Of a DNA stretch of 64,000 nucleotides, positions 29,991 to 41,900 are shown one piece after another. This DNA comes from Sinonovacula constricta (lineage: Eukaryota; Mollusca; Bivalvia; Cardiida; Solecurtidae). The notes beneath the pieces are model-generated. The model was not told the origin of the DNA. It ran no database searches and was given only the letters and a program-made list of their open reading frames with translations. The stretch covers positions 66,921,758-66,985,757 of the forward strand of contig CM017557.1 of assembly GCA_007844125.1 (NCBI GenBank), given 5' to 3'. The position numbers and the translations under genes were made by a program. Each line of letters opens with the position of its first letter. Within the stretch, counting starts at the first letter, position 1.

Positions 29991-32900
29991 TCAGCTTGCA
30001 CCATTTGCTGTAGTCATGGAAGCCTTGGCCTCTTTTACCAGATCTAAAAGTTTCTCGTAGTTGTCTAGATGAGTTCTGTCCACACCAAACTTCTCAACCT
30101 GAAAATAGAACAAAACATTGCTAGGTTTTGTTTTGGTATATACACTTCAAACAATTTGTCCATCATAGGTTAAGTTCACTTCAAGAAGTACTGTGATGCC
30201 TGCAGTGTATAAACATGCCATGAACACTTTAAGAAAGGGCACACCCATTCAAAATATCATAGTACTTCTGGAACACCGGACTGGGTGGTACAGAGGGTAG
30301 AGCATCAGCTCCAGGTACAGGAGGCCCCTGGTTCTTTCCTGGACAGTGACATACCAAAGTTGTTAAAAGACAGTAGATAAATGTTACACCTGCTAAGCAA
30401 TAACAGTTAATATGTCAATCACACAGCGCTGTGATAGTAAATTTGGCGACCTGCCAACACAGGATTACACTTGAACAACAATAAGAGCCAATTCATGAAT
30501 GATGGCGTTATAATAAGGTGTTCCAGTGTATAACTACATGAGATAAAGCTCACCTGGTCCCCATAGCTTGTTATATCAAGAACCAACTGTGTCCGGATCT
30601 TATCATCATCTGACATGCCCTGCGACCCAGAGGTTTTCTCTGTTCCGCGGACCTTCTTCAAACGTTTTAAACTGTCCTCCATTTTTTTCACTGAGGTAAG
30701 CACATCCGAGGTTACAGTGTAATACCTGAAAAAAAAATCATAGCCACCCTTATGAACAGAAGTAGAATCAGTATAATATGTAGACAACGGTCTTAGAAAC
30801 ACTGCATTATTTAAGTCAAATGTAGTCTTTACAAGAAAAAGGTAAAGGCTGCTATGTCATGAAAATCTGTAACTTTTAAGAAATGCACATCAGATTTCTT
30901 ATAACAAATCACTTTAGACCCACACATCAAGGCATGATCATCATTTTTATAATAATCACTATCAACCATCATCAATCATCAATTGCCAATCATCATCATC
31001 ATCATCATTGTCATCATCATCACCCAAAGCATGAACCACCCTTCATAATAATTATCATTATTATCATTATTATCATCAACACCAAAATCATCACCACCAT
31101 CCTAAGTGATACCACAACAATTTGACACAATAGGCAACTGTCCAAGAGATAAAAAGCATCCATCATTAATAAAACATACTGTTCGGCCAGACTTGCGAAG
31201 ACTTGTTGAGAGATGTCCCGCCTTTGCTGTTCAGCCAAGATGTCTGCATGTTCCTCCATAAACATGGTGAGGGGCTTAATCACAGTGTTGATGTATGCAG
31301 ATGGTTTTGAGGGCACCTAGTGAGGGATATGAAATATTTTGAAATATGTGATATCAGGTTTATTAACATTAAGATGCAAAGTGACACTGTGCAAAAATAA
31401 AACACTAAACTGCATGGCAAGTTACATGTTCAATTGAAAGTACAACCTAGATGGAAAGGTTTTCCAGCATGTAATTAACATTAATTTAGTTAACTGTTTA
31501 TATAAGTAAAGTACTCAAGTTCTGAAGACAAAGTACCAAGTAACAAGATCAATGAATAAAATCTTCAGTTGTGTCATATTCAAGTATGTTACTGGCAGAA
31601 AAATTAATTTAGAAATAAACATGTGCAGAACCTAAATAAACATAATTTATAAGTAACACTTTAGCTTAACAAGACTGACCTGGCTATAGATGAAATGACT
31701 CCAATTAGCATAATCTTATTATTAACACTTAATGACATTCCATAATAAATACACATATTACATAATTAACTTACATCTCTATTGGTTCTTCGGTAAAGCC
31801 GTGGAATGTCATTGACTTGTTTCAGATGCACAGAGCACTGATTGGTCACATCTACAACAATGAACTCTCTGAACTGTGGCAGTTGATCCCTGACTGCTGA
31901 GCAACATTCTTCCATACTTGCTAGAATCAAGATGAATGAAGACAATTCAGAATATTTTTTTTTTTCTGTTACATCACACCATAACAATTATGGTCATATT
32001 GGTGAATTTCAGCTTGTTATTAGTGGAGGAAGAACCCAGACTTCTTTTTGGGTAGAACCACCGACACACAGCAGGTTTGCTGGAAAATGTCCCCATATAC
32101 AAAGTTCTCAACCTGATTGGGACTCGAACCAACATAGTGAGAGGCTGAGGAGTATTAAGTTGGTGACTCCAACAGCTCAGCCAAGAGTGTCCCCTGAATA
32201 TTGTTGACACAGAGTTAAAACTTATGATAGAGAGGAACTCATACTGAAAAATGGCTCTAGTTTGAACAATAAAAGAAGACCTGATTATACATGCTGAAGC
32301 CAGTTTACAAAATGCAACAAACTATACCACGACAAACAAAAGCATACACAGCTTCTGCATGTAAAATGTTTTTTAAAAATCTATTTGAAAAAAATTCTAA
32401 ATGCAGTTAAGTCTTGAACTTTAACAGATATTTTTTCTATTATTTCACATAAATGTCAGAAAGTATTTTTAATGACAAGCTTTCAATCAAAACAATTTCT
32501 AAATGAATAACCATGTCACCAACCTTCAGAATATATCAAAAGAAACCAATAAATGTTTACAAATCTAAAATACATTATAGTTTTTGAGATACCAACCTAT
32601 AAGAGACTGTGAAGTGTCTTCACTTATCCCTTGGAACTTTGGTAATACATCTTGCTTTATCATGTCAGGCACCTTTCAAACCAGAAACAAAAGATGTAAT
32701 TCTTGATGTGCATAATAACAAAACAGTAGTTAACTATTGGTAACGTGTTCAAAGGAAGGTATGTGTCATCATTTTTAACTGTTGCCCCAAAATCACTTTC
32801 TGACAAGGTACATTTTTTGGTAAAATAAATGAAATAAAACCATAATTTAAACTAAAAATTTAAACATCAAAAGAGTAAAATAGTAAGAAGTAGGGTTCGA

Positions 32901-35900
32901 ACCAGGGACTGCAAGTATGAGAGTCGAGCACACTAACAACTTGACCAGACAGGCAGATACTATGTATTGCAGTAGATAAATTCTTTTCTTTTGTTTAACT
33001 TGACTCAGAATGTTTACACCAATCTGAAAAAAAACATATGTCCACGTAGTTCCTTTTTAACCTTACTCTGCTATTGATAGAATAGATTTTACTGATGTAA
33101 AGGCAGAATGAAGACCAGGTTTGGGTTAACGTCATGCACAAATTAAAGTGATACAAGCCTTCTTATCAATCTTGCTTTAAAATTTTGAAATATGACCCTA
33201 TGGCAGATAAAAATGTTAAATTATCAAGTGATATGAATACTTTCAATGGTGTAATGTCAGTTAACACATAAATTGTTCTATTATTTCCTCATGTTCCCAT
33301 ATGGGATCAAATGTCTAAGTCACTATATTAGTCGGCATTAGGCTACTCCTTTAAATTGGAACTAGAGGATAATTAAAAACAACTTGATAATCAAGAAAAA
33401 ATTTACCGCTGCAGATGGGAAATGAACCCCAGGTCTCTTGATTGAAGGTTAAAAATGGAAGATATGTTGTTACTGTAAAGTGTTAGTGTGCTTAATCACT
33501 GCGGGGAATTAAATTTATCATGATGTTCTATTTATTTTTATAATAAGAATTATTAATATTGTGTTAAACTTACTCTGTCAGCAAGTTTCTCAGCATCAGA
33601 AACAAGGGAAATAATCTGACCAATTGTTACTGGTGGGGTTTGAGGGACTGTTGGTGTTATTCGGCCTTCAACAACTTGACCACCAGGTGGCAGAGTCTCT
33701 CCACCATTCATTGGTCGTTCTGGCTTGGGCTTTACTTCTGGGATAAAATCTTGTCTATCTGTGATCTGATGCATAAAAAGAAAAGATTTCATCTATAATA
33801 TATTTAAACCTGAGCATCTGTTCACAATCCATTTCCGATCACAGCTTGACGTAGGAGGTGCTGGAGGTGCACTTGGAGTAGGAAATAATCGTGAACTTGT
33901 AAATCCTTTGCTTAGCCACTCACTGAGTGGGTTTGAGTCTCATTCTGGGTGCAGGACTTAATGTGGGAAGGACTTCCAGCTGACCTGCCATGTGGCAGTG
34001 GTTCTACCCAGACATTTGCCTGGGGTCTTAATACACCAAATTAGCTGGATGTTTCTATAATGACCATAACTGGTTGCTGTGAGGTACTGTGAAAGCATTT
34101 TATTTCGTGGGGCAGAAATTTCGTTGTTTGAAGAGGACTGGCATATTCGTGGGTACTTGATTTCGTGGTTTGCCCTACCCATGAAAATAAAAAAATACCT
34201 TCGATTTTTGACAGGTGCGAAACTGAGGCCTAACACTGAAACAGAGTCAATTGCGAAACTACGGATTAGCGAGTGACTCTGCCTATTGTCTTACGTTACG
34301 CCTGGTGATACTGATCCACGGCAGCCGGTCAATGTTTTCACAGCCGAGTCTCATCAGACGACTTTTATGACACCTGTTAATTAGCGTGTCATTTAAGAGA
34401 TTATATTCATAAAGATGTTAGGGGTGCGGGTTCTTTTTAGGGTCTAATTTAACGAAGCCATTGACTGTCAATTAACGCCAATTAGCGTACTATGCAAACT
34501 GACACAAAACAGACCCTTGAGTAAACACCCTACACCTATAAAGTTAAAAGTGCTCGTGTATGTATTACAGTATAAAATTACTTAGCATAGATCGTTTTTT
34601 ATGATTAAATGGCTTATGTTCGTAAACATGTTTTATCGTTTTATGTCAATACAATGTAAATAAAGTGTGGTGAAATCGTCTGTTTGTTTGAGCTTTATGT
34701 CCTGTTTAGTAAAAATATGTTGACATGAATTACAAGAAAAACTAGCATTCAAAAGTCTAACCGAGGGGATTTTATATCGTTGGTACTTAAATTCGTGGAT
34801 TTACTTGCCCACGAATTCCACGAAATTAAATGCCCCACGAAATAAAATGCTTTCACAGTATTTCAAAAACCAAAACAAATCGCTATCCCCAAGGTTAAAT
34901 ATTATTTCTCTATTTCTTGGGTTTTGTGATACAAAACACAAGACACAATTAAGTTTATACTAGTGGTGTTTATTTTGAGTGAAGGACGACCCCAGACAAA
35001 TGTCTGCATAGAACCAAGTGCACACTGCAAATCAGCTTGAAGATCTCCCCACAGGAAGTTCTGCCCATACCAGGACATGAATTTAAGTCTGTGACTCTAA
35101 CTGCTATATGTGCTCATATTTGTGTCAAATTAAAAAATTCAATAATTGTGTTTACTACCAATATTACAGAACAGAAGTGAAAACATGGATGAAAACAACA
35201 CCAAGCTAAAATAGACAGGAAAACATACATGTTCTTTGTAAGCCTCGGTGAGCCAGGTTGAGTATCTCATTACCATCTGAAGGTTGAGCTTCCAAAACCT
35301 GTGACACAGGGGTGTCAGGTAGACCTCATCCTCCCAGCACCGACATAGACTCTGCCACAGAGAGTATGTGCCATGTAGCTGGAACTGGCTGGTGTCTGAA
35401 ATAAATTCATGAAATAGGCTGGTTCTAAAATAAATTCATGGAACTGGCTGGTATCAAAAATAAACTTATGGAAACGGTGGATGTCTAAAATCATGGAACT
35501 GGCTGATGTCTAAAATAAATTCATCAAATAGGCTGTTTCTTAAATAAATTTATGGAACTGGTTAGTTTTTAAAACAAATTCTTCATCTAAATGCTGAAAC
35601 TGAATGTTCAAAACTAGAATATGAAAATGCCATGAGTGTGAGATTAACCTATAACTGATCAGGCAGTGATCGAACAAAAACATGTAAAGATATAGTCAAA
35701 AAATCACTTTATAAATATAGCATAAAGGTTGTACTGGATGATTCACCTTTATTATGTGCTTTTTTTTTGTTACAGGATGAAATTAATACTATACGAAATG
35801 ATAGTAACAACATACCTGCAGCCCTGTTGAAAGCATTGAAGAGAGATGATTCAAAATTTCCAGCTATCTCCTGAAATCTAGAGGCAAAACTAACCTTAAA

Positions 35901-38900
35901 ACCTTATATATAGTACAAATTACACATAACAAGTATATCTAATAGAGCAACACAGACAAAACAAATGTTGAATTTGGTGCAACAAATATCATGAAATAAA
36001 GGTTCAAAATGAGAATGATTAAAAACAACCTTATTTATATACTACTTGAAATGGTTGTTAAATATTATAAAGGGTTGGTAAATATCATAAAGGGTTGTTA
36101 AATATTATAATATATATATTAAACAATACCTGATCTGGAAATAGACTGGGAGACTCCATTTGTTGATGAAGGTCTGGTAGCTAGGGTGATCTCGGAGCCG
36201 CTTCACACTTGCCAGCGACCCACACTGGCTCTCAAACTCATTCAAGAACTGCATACTGATTAGGTATTTCTGGATTATATAAACACACCTCATGGCATCA
36301 ATACATGGTGATATGATACATATTCATCCATTACGACATGAAGTTTTGTAGTTGCATGACTGCATGATTTAATCTTTTTTCTTAAACTTATAGTTTACTT
36401 GGCAAAAAAATGTAATCTACAGATTTGCATACATTAGGTGATTTAGTGAATTATCATTTGTTTATAGTGAAGTTTAATAAAACACAAGTGACAAAACAAT
36501 TTTCTTCAATTTTCTTCAAGCTATAGTACATTTCAGTACATTTAAGTAAATTTCATAAAATGAGAAACATCAAGGATTTTCTAACACATACAGCATGAAA
36601 GATGTTGGGATTTCCTGGTGCGAAGATTGAGCTTGTGTTCCTCTCTATGTTACTGACAACTTCAGGCCAAACTGCATTCACAATGAAATCATAACCTCGG
36701 ACAACATCTGATGAGCTAAAATTGTAATAACATGAGTAAACATTATATAGTTACATGAATTTTGTACCCTTAATTTATTTTCATAATTGACTTAAAACGT
36801 GTCATAAGTGTCATAAAGATGGAAATATAGGCAAGAACAATAAACTGTAACAATTCTATACTAACTTCAGTCTAGAAATAAATCACAAGATTTTATCAAC
36901 CTTTTCAAGAAAGAAATACTTGTATAGGATATCAAGAAAGAAATTATCAAAAAAAATCTTCAGTTTTGGTTATATTGGCGACATATAGATATTATCAAGA
37001 AGAACTCAAGACAAATGTCTGGATAACACTACTAGCAATCAGCAAGTCAGTTGGAGGAAGTTCCCTCATGAAAGTTCTTGCCCAGACTGGTACCTGAAGC
37101 CAAGCATTAGGGGCTGAGGACTTTTAGCCCTAGATTTAAATGTTGAACGATACCTAAATGTTTGAGTGGGAAGTCTCTGGAAAATTAATGTATTTAAACA
37201 TAAATGTTTTTGTTTTTTTCCAATCTATACTTTGAGGTGCATATGAAGTAACATCATAATGATGCACAAGAGATGTTTTTAGAACACATGTGTCCTCCTT
37301 ACTACCTGTAGCACCCACTCACGCCAAAACCAAAAATTAAAATCAGGTTCATGAAAATGACCATTGCTCTACTTATCCCAAACAAATAGTGGCCATCTAA
37401 CTCATCATGATCAATGTCCCTACCAAGTTTGATGATTCTGTGCTCATGCATTCTCTAGATAGTGAATGGAAACAAAGTCATCTACTGACTGATTGACGGA
37501 CCCTGGTTGACTGCAAAACAATATGGGCCCTCATCTCTGAAGTGGGACATAATAATTAGGTAAAAGATCAGATATTATAAGACAGCTAAAAGGTAAAAGA
37601 GAGTTGGCTTTTTGTTACTTACCCAGAAGACAATCCACCAGTGACATCTGTGAGGACCTTACAATGTTCTGGTATAAACTGGAGAACTTTGTCATACATC
37701 CCCTTAAGGCCAAAATGGTTAGTCTTGATGAACTGTTCAGTGATGACCTGGAGTAGAGAAATAGGTCTCTTTAAGCTATAATTTTTTAAAAATTAATTGT
37801 ATTAAAGAAGGTAATGTATTAAAGAAGTCAATAACTATTTAATATGTATTTTTGTATAAAACTAACTGACATCTTTCTAGATAGAAGTTACAGAAAGATG
37901 AAAGAAGAACCCAATAATAGTAAGGTTTTTACAAACTCTGCTTTTTTTTACAGATTAATGGCAAACCATCTTCACATAAAGTTGTTTGTCTAGATTAGGA
38001 TCTTGCTTTATGCTGGATCAAAGGATGCTTGGATTAAGATGAAATTTTATCACATGATCCCTATTGTTTTTAATTCCATACACCCATTACATATTTTGTT
38101 ATATTACACTAATGAAATACAGCTTTTTGACTGAGGATATCATCATAATGCAGAAGGTCTCCTACCACTATTTTATCTAGTATTGTTGTTAAACTTTCGA
38201 AAAATTGTATATTGGTGACTTTTAATCATGTGAAAGGAAGATTTTTAAATGACAACTTGTGTCAAATCTGTTATGTCTCTTCTATACTAAAGAATGGATA
38301 ATCTTGCACATCACAAACACTATTCAGGAATTATACTGCCTTGGCAAATAGTGTCGATCCAGACTTACCAGCTCCTGTATCTATTTTGGTAGTTATTTTT
38401 GCAAGTACATGTAACTGTCTGAAAACACACAGACATTAGTGTGGCCAATTATTATATGTAGACAATACGAGTTAATTTTACATGATGTGGCACTCACCTC
38501 TGCCATGTATGGACTGACAATGTGCTGTCTGTAGAGATTCTCTGCATCCCTTATCTTGTCAATTAGAGCATATGTCCTTAGACACTGTCGCAGGATGTTG
38601 GAGTTGCCTGTATCAAGTCCTTCCAGAAAAGATCCTTCCAAACTGTATTGTAGGGTGGTAGTAATGTTTGCTATCCTCTGCAATGATAAAAAAAAAAAAT
38701 AATCTTTATTATGCTCTGTTCCCTGGCTTCGAATGTACAGGGACTTTACTCTAACTATTAGAAAACTACATTCTAACCTCCTTTGTGAGTAGGTATTTGG
38801 TATATTATAATTGCTGAAAACTTAAGATTTCTCTATTCTAAAACTTTTGAAAAACACTTAAGACTAAAATTTGCGCATAAAATGGAATCTAATCGATTGA

Positions 38901-41900
38901 GATAAGAATTGATTAAAAAAGTTAAGCACTTTTTTTTAAGCAAATTAAAAATAAAATTTATTATATTTCTTTAATAAAATATATGAAATCATCGTCCACC
39001 AAGGGAAATAACTAAAACATTTCTTTTATTTCAAATATACTAATAAAATTGTTGTAAAAAAAGGCCCAAAACCGAAAAGACCCAATACCAAAATGACCCA
39101 GAACCAAAAGGGCCTGGACCAGAGAGGCCCATACCACAAAGGCCCTACATCTTTGCACATCACTGAAGAGAAATTTTATTCATAATAAGTTTTTCACATG
39201 TTTATTTTAAAAGCCTTTTTTTAAGAAAATTATTGGTATTTTATAAAGACAATATTCAAACTCACAAAAACTGCCTCAAAAATAGGAGCAACTATGCTTC
39301 CCATTAAAAGATGAAAGAATGTTATATTGACATAATACACAGCAACCATCAATATGATACTTGAACAAATCATAACATACATGTCCATATAACAACACAC
39401 ATATAGGCCTTTCGGACACCCTATTTATGGGCCATTCCAGTACTCTTAAAAAGCGAGCCTTTTTGGTCTGGACCGTTTTGGGTTTGGGCCTTTATGACTG
39501 ACACCTACTAATAAGCAACAGAAAGCATATTTATCTGCTAACAGCTACATGCAAAGGTTACAAAGCATACTGCTTGACACTCAGCAGCAAATAGAGAAGA
39601 CCATGATCAGACAGCTTTAATCAGAAGCGGGCAGATCTGATTTGGATGTTAGCAATTACTAAACTTAACAAACACAGAAAATTCTAACTCCAAAACGGGT
39701 ACATTACTGCAACAAAATGAATTTTTATGGTTACCTGCCCTTTTGAAACTGATTTCACTTTTAAGGGTTACCAAGTATTTTAAGTTTGATGAAAATAAAT
39801 TTGATCATTTTTGAGAAATGGATCTTAAAAACTTGAACAAACACCGAAAATTCTTATCAATTTTAAATTATCTGCCCTTTTGAAATGGGTTTTGCTTTTT
39901 TGCTTTTGAAAGTGAATAAATATTCCAACTGTGAAGTAAATATAATTGTCAGTTTTAGAAAAATGAACCTTTCGATTTATGACAGAAGTATTATAGGTCA
40001 TTGTCTATATTTTTGCTATTTTTCTTTTCTTTCAATCAATTCAAAATATTTTTCTATCTCATTAGAAATAAAAGCTTACAAATAGAGACACTGCATATCA
40101 AAGCACTTCAAGCTATCACAAGGTATAACAGTTAATGTTTGTTTTTTAAACTAGTTAACCTGAGTGCCTAAACTTCAGTTTCATTCGTAAATTTTAAACT
40201 TTGATTACAGGCATGCTCTACAGTAAGGGACAGATAATGTCTTCCATCTGTAATTAAGTTGAAGAAGACTGAGATATTTTTTTTTGGTAAAATGCTTAAA
40301 TTGGTCTTAGCTGAAAGCAAAATTATGGACTGACAGACCACACACCTCATATATATGAACATTCATGGTCTAAATGTTAAAAAACCAGACTCAAGATCAG
40401 TGTGTCCTAGGTGCAAACCATCAATTGACTATGCCATGTTAGTTGAGCAAAGAATGTTAACTCTTTATTTCACCAGGAAGTTACAACACAAGTACTAATT
40501 CTTCCCAGGATGTGGGAAGTTGAGAAGATAAGTTGAAAGAACATGTTTCTCCAACGACTATAAATGATTAGGTTTAAACTCATACACCTACTGGTTTGAT
40601 CTGCTCCACCATGGCCAGGCCACGACTCTTAGTGACATAGAACTGTAGTTTGTTGAACTCTGTGGCAACCCGCTCTATCAGCTGTCCATTCAGCTGACTG
40701 TTACAAAAATAACAATAACTGTATAAACATAATTACACATACAACAGACTCCCATGAAAATATTCAGCAACCATTTGTTTACCCCAAATATTATTTCAAG
40801 GTTTTGCTAATGAACATACATTTTATCAAAATAGAACTTGGATAAAAGAAAAATGAACAGTAACATCAAGCAAAAAAAAACTTTAATTTTTTACAATCCT
40901 TTTTTTCCTTAATTGATAGGCATAAGTAACACAAAAAGCATTCATTCTTTCATGAAGAAGAAGAATATTCATTATATATTTAGCTGAAAACATTTACAGT
41001 TATGGTATTTCAATTATACACAAGTTGTACCATATACATTAAACCACAATAAAAATAGGAACAAAAATTCTTATGTTCTTTCAAAATAACAATATATATA
41101 CCCTGATAGTTGCATGTTAGGTGCATTTTCAGAAGACTGAATTCCAAGCAGTCTTTCAATTTTGTCCACAGAGTGAGTAATGTTCAACAGGCGCTGTAAA
41201 CAAGCCTGAGAAAACAAAAACATATGTTTTAATAAAAATAACATAACTGGTTCCAATAACAGCTGCAGCAAGAAACCATTATTAAATGACATCCATAGCA
41301 AAAAAGGAATGATCAACATTAAACTGTCTACATGTTTATAAGGTTTGTTTGGAAGACGCCATATAAATGTTGCATGTATTTTTATTTAGAATCTTTTATT
41401 CAGAATCTAGAAATGTACATAGTGTCATCTTGTACCACAATGTTGCTAGCAAAATTAAAAGCTTTAGGCTGAACAATATATATTCATTCATTTTTAAGTT
41501 TAAACCTCAATACACAGTTAAAAAGTAAACTACAACTGCTAAACAAAGAACATTTTCCAGACTAATTAATATTTATTGGCTAAATAGAAATGTTTTTAAC
41601 ATTTATTCTACCTTTTTCTGTTTAATTTGCTGTCTTTTCTTCAATTTTTCATCAACAGCAGCAATCCCATCATCCATGGCTTGTCTGACAGCCTAGAATG
41701 TTGAAGGGTTTACAACTAACCAGAACTGGTAAAAACTATTGCTGATAAGGAAATAAGGTTTAAATATTCACAATCTTAACTTTGTTAATGGCCTGATTTT
41801 GATAAAATTAACTGATTCTTGATGTGTAGTCAGTTAAAAATTTAAATTTTACAGATGGCTTTAATAAGGTCATTGGTAGCAGGCACTTACAGGTACAGTT

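Noticed and set aside
40588..40697. Alternative COG2 exon 6 donor (GTA/GTGTAT, four bases later)
   Set aside because: It gives a frameshift and a stop in exon 7; the donor after CCA at 40592 keeps the conserved IKP-RIANITTTL sequence.
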